From the NCBI RefSeq assembly GCF_018595685.2, contig NZ_CP092334.1, positions 1,578,001 to 1,642,000 of the forward strand: a stretch of 64,000 nt of DNA, read 5' to 3'. The notes under the pieces are model-generated. The model was not told where the DNA came from. It made no database searches and was given only the letters and a program-made list of their open reading frames with translations. Below, in pieces: positions 25,769-34,734 of this stretch (its first letter is position 1; each line of letters starts with the position of its first letter). Made by a program: the position numbers and the translations under genes. The DNA comes from Flavihumibacter rivuli (GTDB lineage Bacteria > Bacteroidota > Bacteroidia > Chitinophagales > Chitinophagaceae).

Positions 25769-28588
25769 ATGAAAAGATTTGTACCCTACCAATTGAGGGG
25801 CGTACTGTGCGCTTTACTCATACTTCTCCTGCAAGCTGCAACCCCTTTGAAAGCCCAGACTGGTGTTAAGATCATCTCTGATTTCGAAGGTACCACATTC
25901 AATAGCGGTTGGGAGTATTTTCACGCCTGTTGCAGTTATAGCATGAACCTCGACAAGTCTGTAGTGCGTTCCGGAACCCAGGCGGTGAGGATGGAATTAA
26001 GGGATACCGATCCCCTGATCGCATCTGGCACCAGGGCTGAATTGGTTTTCAATTACAAGTTGAAAGACCCTCAATGGAAGTGGTACCAGTTCAGCACTTA
26101 TTTTCCTGCCGATTTCAAACAGGACAATGTTTACGAGATCATTTCCCAGTGGCACTATGAACCCACCGGCGGCGGAAGCACCTTCTCCCCTCCTATGGCA
26201 TTGACGATCAGGAATGGCAACTGGTACCTCGACCTTCGCTACGATTCAACCGATATCAATATTTACGGCAACAAGAATGTAAAGCAGCAATACATTGACC
26301 TGGGCACCTGGAAAGCGGGTGAATGGACCGACTGGGTAGTATATTATTCACCATCCTGGCAGACCGATGGTATCGTTCGCATCTGGAAGAATGGAGTAAA
26401 GATCCTGGACAGGATCGGCCGTAACTTTTACCTCGGCGCCCTTCCTCCCTATTGGAAGATCGGCATTTACAAGTGGGTTTGGAATAGTGGAACTTCCCTT
26501 ACCTCTTCCAGGGTAGTATATTACGACAGGGTTAAAGTAGGTAACGACAATGCAACTTTAAATGACTTCATCACTGGCGCTGTTGATCCCAGCCCTACCC
26601 CAACCAACCAGGCACCAACCGCCAATGCGGGTGCCAACATCGCGGTAACCCTTCCTGCCAATACTGCCACCCTCAATGGCGGCAACAGTACCGATGCAGA
26701 TGGTTCAATTGTAAAATACAACTGGAGGCAGGTATCTGGTCCAAATACCGCAACCATCTCTGATGCAAACCTGGCCAAGACCACCATCGGCAACCTGGTG
26801 ATGGGTACTTATACCTTCAGGTTGACCGTAACCGATGATAAAGGAGCTACAGCAACAGATGATATAAGCGTCCTGGTAAATGAGGCTGTTATTACCAACC
26901 AGGCCCCGGTAGCCAATGCAGGTGGCAACCAAACCATCCATCTGCCGCAAAATGCGCTTACGCTTAGCGGAAGCGCCTCCAGCGACCCTGATGGCAGTAT
27001 TGCATCCTATTTGTGGCGACAGGTTTCAGGACCGAGTACGGCAACCCTGACCAGTGCCAATACAGTAAACCTGACAGCTTCTAACCTGGTAAGGGGTAAC
27101 TATAGTTTCAGCCTGCAGGTGACAGATAACAAAGGAGCAACCGGATCAACAACGGTATGGGTAACGGTTAACCAACCGCCTGTAGCCGAACCGGGTTCAG
27201 ACAAGACCATCTACCTGCCGAATGATTCCATTGCCCTTAGCGGTTCAGCCTCCACCGATATCGATGGAACGATCACCACCTATGCCTGGAGACAACTGTC
27301 AGGGCCTGCTGCTGCAAGTTTCAGCGCTGCCACCGGGGAAAAGGTCACTGTTAGCAAACTGATTGAAGGAACCTATACCATACAACTAACCGTAACGGAT
27401 AACCGTGGAGGAACTTCCAGTAAGAACATCAATGTTACGGTAAGGCCCCAGTCAGCTGCAGCGGAGAAACAAGCACCTGTAGCCAATGCGGGCAGCAAGC
27501 AAACAGTTATTGCCCCCAAGGCTGTTTTGGATGGGGTTGATTCCTATGACCCTGATGGCCAGATCGTAACTTACGCCTGGAGCCAGGTTAGCGGACCCAA
27601 CCAGGCCGTTATTGCGAATCCTGGAAATGCCACTACCGAAGTGAGCAACCTGGTTCCTGGTACCTATTCCTTCAAACTAGAAGTAAAGGATAATGACCAA
27701 TTAACCGGCGCTGCAACGATGATCATGGAGGTTAGCGCTGCCCCCATCAACGGGAAGGCTCCTATTGCCAATGCGGGCGTTGACCAAAACATACAATTAC
27801 CGGATAATACTACTTCAGTGGATGGTAAAGCCTCATCCGATCCGGATGGCAGCATCAGGTCCTATTCCTGGTCACAGGTAGCTGGTCCTGCCGGCGCCAA
27901 CATCAACAACCCCAATGCGGTAAAAACCAGGATCACCAACCTGAAAGAGGGATTCTACCTGTTCCAACTGGAAGTAACCGATAACAGTGGGCTGAAAGGT
28001 CGCGATACCTTAAGGATCAACGTAATACCCCAACTGAACCAGGCCCCCGTTGCTGTTACGGAAGCGGTGATCGAAGTACAGTTACCTGTCAATGAGGTTG
28101 ACCTGAATGGCGAGGCCTCCTACGACCCCGACGGTAAGATCACCATGGCCCAATGGAAAATGGTGAATGGACCATCCAATATTAAGCTGACGAACAGCAA
28201 TTCCCCCAAAGCCAAAGCCTCTGGCCTGGTTCCGGGTACCTATACGTTCCAACTGACCCTTAAGGATGACAAGGGAGCTGTTAACCAGGGAACGGTTAGT
28301 GTAGTGGTGAAAGGCGCCATGGGTGAGATCCCAACAGCCGCATTCAAGACCTTCCCCAACCCTGTTCAATCCAACATGACATTGAAATGGGATGACCAGC
28401 TGACGGGTAAGGCCGTTGTGAAGATCTACACCATCACGGGAGTGATCGTTTATAAAGACGAGTTTACCAAGACAGGCACCAGTCTTACGAGGAATTATAA
28501 CCTAGCCAACCTGGTAGCCGGAAGCTACGTATTGTCATTGCAATTCGAAGACCAGCAACCGATCATAAAGAAGTTCCAGAAGTTATGA
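25769..28588 (+). CDS. Heparinase-I-like polysaccharide lyase with six PKD-like repeats and T9SS type A tail
   Basis: 939 residues. Signal peptide 1-30 (PLKAQ). The lyase domain (31-278) is very close to that of the upstream gene, including ISQWHYEPTGGG (H129) and the CC pair in HACCSYSM. Six PKD-like repeats of about 90-95 residues follow (280-850); repeats three to six have drifted more than the first two. From about residue 854 a T9SS type A sorting domain begins (FKTFPNPVQSNM, with KIYTITGVIVYKDEF and AGSYVLSLQF) and runs to the end, so the enzyme is carried to the cell surface or outside by type IX secretion. Like its neighbour it should cleave an acidic glycan. The pair are tandem duplicates. 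Confidence 0.92.
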   Translation: MKRFVPYQLRGVLCALLILLLQAATPLKAQTGVKIISDFEGTTFNSGWEYFHACCSYSMNLDKSVVRSGTQAVRMELRDTDPLIASGTRAELVFNYKLKDPQWKWYQFSTYFPADFKQDNVYEIISQWHYEPTGGGSTFSPPMALTIRNGNWYLDLRYDSTDINIYGNKNVKQQYIDLGTWKAGEWTDWVVYYSPSWQTDGIVRIWKNGVKILDRIGRNFYLGALPPYWKIGIYKWVWNSGTSLTSSRVVYYDRVKVGNDNATLNDFITGAVDPSPTPTNQAPTANAGANIAVTLPANTATLNGGNSTDADGSIVKYNWRQVSGPNTATISDANLAKTTIGNLVMGTYTFRLTVTDDKGATATDDISVLVNEAVITNQAPVANAGGNQTIHLPQNALTLSGSASSDPDGSIASYLWRQVSGPSTATLTSANTVNLTASNLVRGNYSFSLQVTDNKGATGSTTVWVTVNQPPVAEPGSDKTIYLPNDSIALSGSASTDIDGTITTYAWRQLSGPAAASFSAATGEKVTVSKLIEGTYTIQLTVTDNRGGTSSKNINVTVRPQSAAAEKQAPVANAGSKQTVIAPKAVLDGVDSYDPDGQIVTYAWSQVSGPNQAVIANPGNATTEVSNLVPGTYSFKLEVKDNDQLTGAATMIMEVSAAPINGKAPIANAGVDQNIQLPDNTTSVDGKASSDPDGSIRSYSWSQVAGPAGANINNPNAVKTRITNLKEGFYLFQLEVTDNSGLKGRDTLRINVIPQLNQAPVAVTEAVIEVQLPVNEVDLNGEASYDPDGKITMAQWKMVNGPSNIKLTNSNSPKAKASGLVPGTYTFQLTLKDDKGAVNQGTVSVVVKGAMGEIPTAAFKTFPNPVQSNMTLKWDDQLTGKAVVKIYTITGVIVYKDEFTKTGTSLTRNYNLANLVAGSYVLSLQFEDQQPIIKKFQKL

Positions 28589-28611
28589 TCCCTATGAGAC
28601 GTGCACCCATA

Positions 28612-28638
28612 AAAATAGCGGCCCCAGGCCGCTATTTT
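28612..28638. terminator. Bidirectional terminator between lyase and esterase genes
   Basis: A 12-bp stem (AAAATAGCGGCC with its complement) and a 3-nt loop are flanked by A's and T's, serving both convergent genes. Confidence 0.85.
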
Positions 28639-28662
28639 CTTTTATGAAGGTATTGATTCGGT

Positions 28663-30804
28663 CTATTTCACCCTGATCACCTTGGTCTGATAGATTTCCG
28701 TTGCCGTTTGTACCTTGATGATGTACACCCCGGCGCCATGGTCTAACAACTCCCCAACAGAGAAGGTATTGGTTCCCTTCTGGAACTGCAGCTTACGGGT
28801 GGAAAGGGTCTTGCCGGACACATCAAATAAAGTGATGGAACCATCACCGGCATTCCTCAGGGTTAACCTAACATTGGCCCTTTCAGCCGCAGGGTTCGGG
28901 AATACGGTAATGCCAGGCACCGTATTCAATTTGTTGTTCACCACCACCACCTGGCTGTAAAGGCCGTTCCCATTCCTCCGAATGGCATGAATGCGGTAGT
29001 AGTTCTTCAGTGAGTTGGGCTTGCTGTCAAGGTAGCTATAGCTAATCTTACCCGGCCTACCATTGCACTGTATACTGCCGATCTCCGTGAAGTTGGTGCC
29101 CGTTTCACTCCGCTCTACTACATAAGATTCAAAATCTTCGTTTCCGTCCACATCCCATCTTATATCGTTGAATGTCCCATTTTGATTTATCCTTAAAGAC
29201 AAAGGGTCGGTTGGGAGTACGCCTAAATCAATGGTTAATTGATCGAAAGCTACCAAGCCAATTCCATTACCATTAATAATTCCCCTATTAACTGTTGAAC
29301 CACCGTAGTTATAATAGCTAATACCAGTAGGATTATTCTGGGTACCTGGCAATGCGGAAAAGCTTATTGTTAGCTTATTCCCATTGATTGCTAATCCATT
29401 CAATTGATAATTTCCCCCAGTTAATCTGAATAATAACAAATTATCAACTTCAGTACCTATAAATGAAAAATTATCTGTCGAAGGTTGAAGATCAATGGTA
29501 ATTTGATTAGCTAGGGCAGTTATACCGTCCTTACCCGAAAAAGTGATCATTCCTGGGATAGGAGTCCTTGTATTTTGTACTATAATATTATTGCCGTAAA
29601 GTAACTGATCAACTAAATTAAATACCCTCTGGCCTATTACCTTATATCCGATTTCATAATCAAAATGGCAAAACTGACCAGGTGTTACAGATTCAACTAA
29701 TTGGGGAATAGCGCTAGTAGAAACTAAAGTAATATCTGATTTTTCCTTGGCTATTTCAAATTGAGCCTGCTGAATACGGATGGCATCCGTTTGTCCAGAA
29801 AAACATCCTGTTCTAACTTGAAAAAGGAAAACACGGTTGACCCCAATAAAGTCCTGCTTCCAGCGCTGGTATAACTGATCAAATAAACTCTTGTACTGCT
29901 CTTTGGTTTTACCTGGGACCGGAGAGGCATTTAATGGATATGCATCATTTTCCCCTTGGTACCAAAAAATTGCCCTGATCTTATCTAACATTCCTGCTCT
30001 ACGAACCCTATCATAAAGCCTTGTGTAGTTGTTATTCGTTAAGGTATTTCCATTTCCTGTGAAGGAAGGAAGGAAATAATCAATATCTTCTGAGAAATAT
30101 GATCCGTTAAAAATGCAAACAGGGACATCATATTTCTGTATGATCATTTGTGCCAACCGCATACCCCACATTCCTACGTTACCATCCTGATTCCAGGCTA
30201 CACTTCCACTTCCATTTCTCCATTGATCATCCAAAGGAAGTGTAATATTCCCATCGCCTAAAACACGGACAAATACTGAATCAACAGAATTAAAAAAAGT
30301 AGTCATTTCAGGTCTTCTCCTTGCTTCAGCATTGGATTGACCATTTATGATGTAAGCATCACCAGCAACAACATCATCAGCAACGACAGTTGAGTTCTGG
30401 GTATTTCTCAACCAATCCCAATAACCTACTCCAAACCTTCTTCCCTCTAAACGGTATCTATAATTAAAAGTCTTAGCTTCATGAAAATAAATGTACTTAA
30501 AATTGAACCCAGCATCTAAGGGTAAAATAGAATCAACCACTGGTAAACCATCATCATCATAATTATTGTTTTTATTAAAATCTCTCCAAATTCTTATTCT
30601 AACATTTTCAAAAGTTGAAGTTGCAACGAGTCTTCCTTGGATTGCAACTCTAGCCTTATTAGTAGATAGATCCCTTGGATAAAGCTGTTTAGCCCTTGGG
30701 AAACTATCCATTTCTACGTGCTGAGAATAAGCACATTTGATAATAATAATAAAGAAGAACAGAAAGCTTAGGTAACGGCCTAATGAAGGTAAACTTTGTC
30801 TCAT
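28663..30804 (-). CDS. Secreted SASA-type (sialate O-acetylesterase-like) carbohydrate esterase with T9SS tail
   Basis: 713 residues. Signal peptide about 1-27. The SGNH-like esterase domain shows INGQSNAE (GQSNA at 155-159, nucleophile Ser157) and FWYQGENDAYP (about 282), the two hallmarks of SASA/CE6-type acetylesterases. A beta-rich region (about 400-540) and a fibronectin-like stretch (SYVVERSETGTNFTEIG) lead to a T9SS type A domain (about 634-713, TVFPNPAAERANVR, GAGVYIIKVQ). It would remove acetyl groups from a glycan outside the cell. The coding sequence for the tail (28663 to about 29150) has normal GC content, while the rest (about 29150-30804) is very AT-rich (roughly a quarter to a third GC in sampled lines), which suggests transfer and fusion. 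Confidence 0.85.
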   Translation of the reverse strand: MRQSLPSLGRYLSFLFFFIIIIKCAYSQHVEMDSFPRAKQLYPRDLSTNKARVAIQGRLVATSTFENVRIRIWRDFNKNNNYDDDGLPVVDSILPLDAGFNFKYIYFHEAKTFNYRYRLEGRRFGVGYWDWLRNTQNSTVVADDVVAGDAYIINGQSNAEARRRPEMTTFFNSVDSVFVRVLGDGNITLPLDDQWRNGSGSVAWNQDGNVGMWGMRLAQMIIQKYDVPVCIFNGSYFSEDIDYFLPSFTGNGNTLTNNNYTRLYDRVRRAGMLDKIRAIFWYQGENDAYPLNASPVPGKTKEQYKSLFDQLYQRWKQDFIGVNRVFLFQVRTGCFSGQTDAIRIQQAQFEIAKEKSDITLVSTSAIPQLVESVTPGQFCHFDYEIGYKVIGQRVFNLVDQLLYGNNIIVQNTRTPIPGMITFSGKDGITALANQITIDLQPSTDNFSFIGTEVDNLLLFRLTGGNYQLNGLAINGNKLTISFSALPGTQNNPTGISYYNYGGSTVNRGIINGNGIGLVAFDQLTIDLGVLPTDPLSLRINQNGTFNDIRWDVDGNEDFESYVVERSETGTNFTEIGSIQCNGRPGKISYSYLDSKPNSLKNYYRIHAIRRNGNGLYSQVVVVNNKLNTVPGITVFPNPAAERANVRLTLRNAGDGSITLFDVSGKTLSTRKLQFQKGTNTFSVGELLDHGAGVYIIKVQTATEIYQTKVIRVK

Positions 30805-30974
30805 AATCCCATTTTCTTTTGTGGTACACCGAATCTTAACACAGAGGGAAATTCAATTAGGGATAATGGAGACGGATAGAGAAGATTCTTCAGAGGTCAA
30901 AACAAAAATAGAAGTTTTACCGAAATATTAAAACCATCCAGAATAAGTTTTTTTTCACATTATTGCTAACAGCC

Positions 30975-31003
30975 CTGAAACCCTTATTTATCAAGGGTTT
31001 CAG
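30975..31003. repeat. Perfect 11-bp inverted repeat
   Basis: CTGAAACCCTT (30975-30985) and AAGGGTTTCAG (30993-31003) with a 7-nt spacer. On neither strand is it followed by a T-run, so it is not an ordinary terminator. It lies about 170 bp upstream of the esterase gene and could be an operator or a processed RNA hairpin. Confidence 0.6.
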
Positions 31004-31105
31004 AAAAAACAAAAGAAAAAATATACCCAGTTTTGGGAATAGTAATCTTACGATGCCCAAATTCGGCTAGTCCTTACAGATACAAATAATTTATAATGCA
31101 AAATA

Positions 31106-31130
31106 AAAAGGGAATCAGCGATTCCCCTTT
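31106..31130 (-). terminator. Terminator of the amidohydrolase gene
   Basis: A stem formed by GGGAATC and GATTCCC, extended by A/T pairs with one mismatch, lies 48 bp after the stop and runs into T's on the minus strand. Confidence 0.6.
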
Positions 31131-31177
31131 TAAGATTTTCAAAGGCCTTTCTCACCCCGTCCAGTAACCGATCTTGT

Positions 31178-32440
31178 CTATCTGACCTTCACCCCTTCTT
31201 TCCACACCATTTTAACCCTGCTCATAGCTTTTATTTCTTTTGAAGGATCGCCTTCCACCGCTACCAGGTCGGCCAGGAAACCTGGCTTTACACGACCTAG
31301 CTGGTCACCCCACCCAAACAAGGCTGCATTCACACTGGTGGCGGATTGCAGCACCTGCAGCGGGCGCATGCCATATTCCACCATCAACTCCATCTCCTTG
31401 GCATTCTCCCCATGGGCGAAGACCCCGACATCGCCACCAAAACTGATGGTCACCCCAGTTTCCAACGCTTCCCGGAAACTTTTCTTCTTGGCGGTGATGC
31501 GCTCCGGCTCTGCATCCTGCCCCTTGCGCCACCCACGGTAGGATGCAATGGCCTCCCCTGCCATCAGGGTCGGACAAAGGGCAACGGATCGCTCCTTCAT
31601 CAATTTCCAGGTCTCTGCCGTTCCCCCATCCCCATGTTCGATGGTCGCCACACCGGCCATAATGGCCCGATTCATGCCTTCCGGTGTTGAGGCATGGGCC
31701 ACTACCTGCCGTCCACTGCTGGAAGCCGTTGCCACAATGGCTTTCCACTCTTCTTCCGTAAAGGTCGGTTCGGCCTTACCGTTGAGGCCCCAGCGATAAT
31801 CCGCATAGATCTTGATCAGGTCAGCCCCCTTTCCTATTTGGGTCCTCACTTCCCTGACCAGTCCTTCCACGCCATCTGCCTCGGCGGCGCCCTTGGGCAG
31901 GTCATGATCGGGATTCACATCCTTCGGGCCATAGGATCCCGTTGCCACAATGGCCTTGGTAGCGACCAGCATCCTTGGCCCGGGAATCACTCCCTTCCCG
32001 ATCGCAAGCTTCAACCCTACATCATCATACTCTGCCCCTTCCGTACCCAGGTCGCGCACAGTGGTAAAGCCTGCTTCAAGTGTCTTACGGGCATGTACAA
32101 CTGCTCTCGCTGTCCTTTCGGCCCTTGACTCCAGCAATACCTGGTCGTTCCAGCTCACTTCGTTGTAAGGATGGAGGAACAAATGGCTATGCCCTTCGAT
32201 CAAACCCGGCAATAAGGTATGCCCCTTAAGTTCCACAACAGTTGCCCCCTTGGGTTGGACAATGGCTGGTCCCGCTTCGATGATGCGCCCATTCCCTATC
32301 AACACCATCCAGCCTTCGTGCATCTCAACACCATCGAATACCCGGTCTGGCTTAAGTAACCATACCTTATCCTGCCCGGATGGCTGGGCAATACCATGTA
32401 AGCCAAGCATGACCATTAAGAGGGGAAGTAATTGTCTCAT
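31178..32440 (-). CDS. Secreted imidazolonepropionase-like amidohydrolase
   Basis: 420 residues from the ATG at 32440, where a signal peptide begins (MRQLLPLLMVMLGLHGIAQ); starting 51 bp earlier would place the terminator-like hairpin inside the gene. The amidohydrolase fold shows the metal-binding HSH at 84-86, KIYADYRW (candidate bridging lysine), VAHASTPEGMNRA and IEHGDG (His ligands), and SFGGDVGVFAHGEN with the catalytic Asp, then the C-terminal beta cap PGFLADLVAVEGDP. Related enzymes act on Xaa-Pro dipeptides or cyclic amides; the substrate here is unknown. GC content is clearly above that of the neighbours (over 60 percent in sampled lines). A structured leader precedes it. Confidence 0.88.
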   Translation of the reverse strand: MRQLLPLLMVMLGLHGIAQPSGQDKVWLLKPDRVFDGVEMHEGWMVLIGNGRIIEAGPAIVQPKGATVVELKGHTLLPGLIEGHSHLFLHPYNEVSWNDQVLLESRAERTARAVVHARKTLEAGFTTVRDLGTEGAEYDDVGLKLAIGKGVIPGPRMLVATKAIVATGSYGPKDVNPDHDLPKGAAEADGVEGLVREVRTQIGKGADLIKIYADYRWGLNGKAEPTFTEEEWKAIVATASSSGRQVVAHASTPEGMNRAIMAGVATIEHGDGGTAETWKLMKERSVALCPTLMAGEAIASYRGWRKGQDAEPERITAKKKSFREALETGVTISFGGDVGVFAHGENAKEMELMVEYGMRPLQVLQSATSVNAALFGWGDQLGRVKPGFLADLVAVEGDPSKEIKAMSRVKMVWKEGVKVR

Positions 32441-32570
32441 ACTACAAGAATAAAATAATAAACCCGTAGGGGGAACCCTACGGGCTGACATTTAGGAAAA
32501 AGGGTTGAACCCAAGTAACCGGTCTCGCCGGTTATCCCGCCCGCAGCGGGATTAATGGGTCGGTTATGGT
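32441..32570 (-). ncRNA. Candidate structured leader RNA (riboswitch- or attenuator-like)
   Basis: The predicted transcript from the promoter at 32575-32603 runs about 130 nt to the amidohydrolase ATG. Reading with transcription it contains: stem TCCCGC/GCGGGA (32551-32535), stem TAACCGG/CCGGTTA (32534-32516), a small GGGTT/AACCC stem followed by five T's (32512-32497), and a perfect 9-bp stem CCCGTAGGG/CCCTACGGG with 4-nt loop (32484-32463) followed by a T-rich tail. The segment at 32561-32566 can also pair with part of the second stem, giving two alternative folds. I do not recognise a known riboswitch class. A free small RNA ending at 32463 is the alternative reading. Confidence 0.5.
32463..32484 (-). 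terminator. Terminator-like hairpin in the amidohydrolase leader
   Basis: A perfect 9-bp stem with a 4-nt loop is followed on the minus strand by TTTATTATTTTATT. It stands only 22 bp before the ATG at 32440, a position expected for transcription attenuation. Confidence 0.65.
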
Positions 32571-32574
32571 AGTA

Positions 32575-32603
32575 CAAATTTATTAAATGGACGAAAATTC
32601 CAA
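32575..32603 (-). promoter_or_regulatory. Promoter of the amidohydrolase leader
   Basis: On the minus strand TTG (32603-32601), 18 bp, then TAAATTTG (32582-32575), a full match to TAnnTTTG. It lies just after the groEL terminator, so the leader and amidohydrolase form their own unit. Confidence 0.65.
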
Positions 32604-32636
32604 TATCTGCAAACCCTCATTTTTTTCCGGAAAAAC

Positions 32637-32667
32637 AAAGACCCCGGCCGCTAGAGCCGGGGTCTTT
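32637..32667 (-). terminator. Terminator of groESL
   Basis: A 12-bp stem (AAAGACCCCGGC and complement) with a 7-nt loop lies 44 bp after the groEL stop, followed on the minus strand by TTTGTTTTT. Confidence 0.85.
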
Positions 32668-32710
32668 TATGTATTCCAGGTCACTAGAACCTGGCAAGTT
32701 TACCATTTGA

Positions 32711-34342
32711 TTAGTAACCCATATCACCCATTCCACCACCTGGCATGGCAGGAGCAGCTTCAGCCTTTGGCTTGTCGGCGATCACGCACTCAGTGGTCAG
32801 CAACATACCTGCAATAGATGCAGCATGCTCAAGGGCAACACGACCAACCTTGGTTGGATCGATAACACCAGCCTTCAGCAGGTTTTCGAACTGCTCGGTG
32901 CGGGCGTTGAAACCGAAATCACCCTTTCCTTCGCGGATCTTGTTCACGATCACGCTGCCTTCCAGACCGGCATTCTCAACGATGGTGCGGATGGGGGCTT
33001 CCAGTGCACGACGAACGATCTGGGCACCCAGCTTCTCGTCTTCGTTGCTGCTGCGGAAACCATCCAGGGCGCTGATAGCACGGATGAACGCAGTACCACC
33101 ACCAGGAACGATACCTTCTTCAACAGCTGCACGGGTAGCATGCAGGGCATCATCCACGCGGTCTTTCTTCTCCTTCATTTCCACTTCGGTAGCAGCACCT
33201 ACATTCAGTACAGCCACACCGCCGCTCAGCTTGGCCAGGCGCTCCTGGAGCTTCTCACGGTCGTAGTCAGAAGTAGTCACTTCGATCTGGGCCTTGATCT
33301 GGTTGATACGGGCCTGGATATCATCTTTCTTACCCTTACCACCTACGATAACGGTATTGTCCTTGTCAATAGTTACGGAAGAAGCCTGTCCGAGGTAGCT
33401 CAGGTCAGCATTCTCCAGCTTGTAACCCTGCTCTTCGCTGATCACGATACCCTTGGTCAGGATAGCGATGTCCTGCAGCATTTCCTTACGACGGTCACCG
33501 AAGCCAGGAGCCTTAACAGCAGCTACCTTCAAGGTTCCGCGCAGTTTGTTTACCACCAGGGTAGCCAGTGCTTCACCTTCCAGGTCTTCGCTGATGATCA
33601 CCAGCGGACGACCGCCCTGTGCAACTTTTTCCAGGATATGCAGGATGTCCTTCATAGCGCTGATCTTCTTGTCGTAGATCAGGATATAAGGGTTCTGCAG
33701 TTCAGCTTCCATCTTTTCGCTATTGGTAACGAAATAAGGAGAGATATAACCGCGATCGAACTGCATACCTTCTACTACTTCAACAGTAGTATCGGTACCC
33801 TTGGCTTCTTCTACAGTGATCACACCATCCTTACCCACTTTCGCCATCGCTTCAGCGATCAGCTTACCGATCTCAGGATCGTTGTTGGCAGAAATGGTAG
33901 CAACGGCTTCGATCTTCTTGGTATCGTTACCAACGGTCTGGCTTTGCGCCTTCAGGGCATCGATCACTTTTTCAACAGCCTTGTCGATACCACGCTTCAG
34001 GTCCATTGGGTTGGCACCTGCTGCTACGTTCTTCAGACCTTCGGTGATGATGGCCTGGGCAAGAACAGTTGCAGTGGTAGTACCGTCACCGGCAACATCT
34101 GCAGTCTTGCTGGCTACTTCCTTCACCATCTGGGCACCCATGTTCTCAATGGGATCTTCCAGTTCAATTTCCTTAGCAACGGTAACACCATCCTTGGTTA
34201 CGGCAGGTGCACCGAATTTCTTTTCAATAACAACGTTACGGCCTTTAGGACCCAGGGTCACTTTTACCGCGTTGGCCAGGGTATCTACCCCTTTCTTCAT
34301 CCTGTTACGGGCTTCAATATCGAAGAATATTTGCTTAGCCAT
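32711..34342 (-). CDS. groEL: Chaperonin GroEL (60 kDa)
   Basis: 543 residues, the normal length. It carries the family blocks [20 protein letters not shown]-site [46 protein letters not shown] and [11 protein letters not shown], and ends in the Gly/Met-rich tail (GGGMGDMGY). It folds proteins in the cytosol as a double ring of seven subunits with the GroES lid. Codon choice is strongly restricted, as expected of a highly expressed gene. It lies 110 bp after groES and ends at a strong terminator. Confidence 0.99.
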   Translation of the reverse strand: MAKQIFFDIEARNRMKKGVDTLANAVKVTLGPKGRNVVIEKKFGAPAVTKDGVTVAKEIELEDPIENMGAQMVKEVASKTADVAGDGTTTATVLAQAIITEGLKNVAAGANPMDLKRGIDKAVEKVIDALKAQSQTVGNDTKKIEAVATISANNDPEIGKLIAEAMAKVGKDGVITVEEAKGTDTTVEVVEGMQFDRGYISPYFVTNSEKMEAELQNPYILIYDKKISAMKDILHILEKVAQGGRPLVIISEDLEGEALATLVVNKLRGTLKVAAVKAPGFGDRRKEMLQDIAILTKGIVISEEQGYKLENADLSYLGQASSVTIDKDNTVIVGGKGKKDDIQARINQIKAQIEVTTSDYDREKLQERLAKLSGGVAVLNVGAATEVEMKEKKDRVDDALHATRAAVEEGIVPGGGTAFIRAISALDGFRSSNEDEKLGAQIVRRALEAPIRTIVENAGLEGSVIVNKIREGKGDFGFNARTEQFENLLKAGVIDPTKVGRVALEHAASIAGMLLTTECVIADKPKAEAAPAMPGGGMGDMGY

Positions 34343-34452
34343 ATTGGGTTTGTTTGAAGTTTGATGTTTGATATATGGTCAGGTTGACCTATTTTTTTTG
34401 TTGGATAATCCTTTCAGAAGCACATGCTCCGGCCAGGATCCGGCCTATGGTC

Positions 34453-34734
34453 TTATACGATGGCCAGGATATCGCTTTCGCGCATGATCAGGTAGTCAAC
34501 ACCTTCCAATTGCAATTCAGTACCGGCGTATTTGCCATACAATACAGTGTCACCAACCTTTACGGTCATTGGCTCATCCTTCTTGCCATTACCGGCAGCA
34601 ACAACGGTGCCACGCTGGGGCTTTTCTTTGGCAGTATCGGGGATGATGATACCACCGGCGGTCTTCTCTTCAGCAGGGGCTGGCTTTACCACAACCCTGT
34701 CGTGCAAAGGAGTAATGTTCAACTTCTTAGCCAT
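34453..34734 (-). CDS. groES: Co-chaperonin GroES (10 kDa)
   Basis: 93 residues, normal length. Key parts are [26 protein letters not shown] (mobile loop region), [13 protein letters not shown] and [15 protein letters not shown]. It caps the GroEL ring. It is the first gene of the groESL unit; no CIRCE element is seen upstream. Confidence 0.98.
   Translation of the reverse strand: MAKKLNITPLHDRVVVKPAPAEEKTAGGIIIPDTAKEKPQRGTVVAAGNGKKDEPMTVKVGDTVLYGKYAGTELQLEGVDYLIMRESDILAIV

Larger units (their letters stand above)
30805..31177. other. AT-rich intergenic region with inverted repeat
   Basis: 373 bp with no credible gene, continuing the AT-rich composition of the esterase body. It contains an 11-bp inverted repeat at 30975-31003 and the amidohydrolase terminator at 31106-31130. 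Confidence 0.6.

Noticed and set aside
32497..32551. tRNA gene (a GGGTTCAACCC stretch looks like a T-arm)
   Set aside because: The stems around it do not form a T-arm, anticodon arm or acceptor of tRNA length.
32825..34357. A 510-codon open frame on the plus strand opposite groEL
   Set aside because: It lies fully antisense to groEL and follows from the strong codon bias of that gene; its protein is low in sense and matches nothing.
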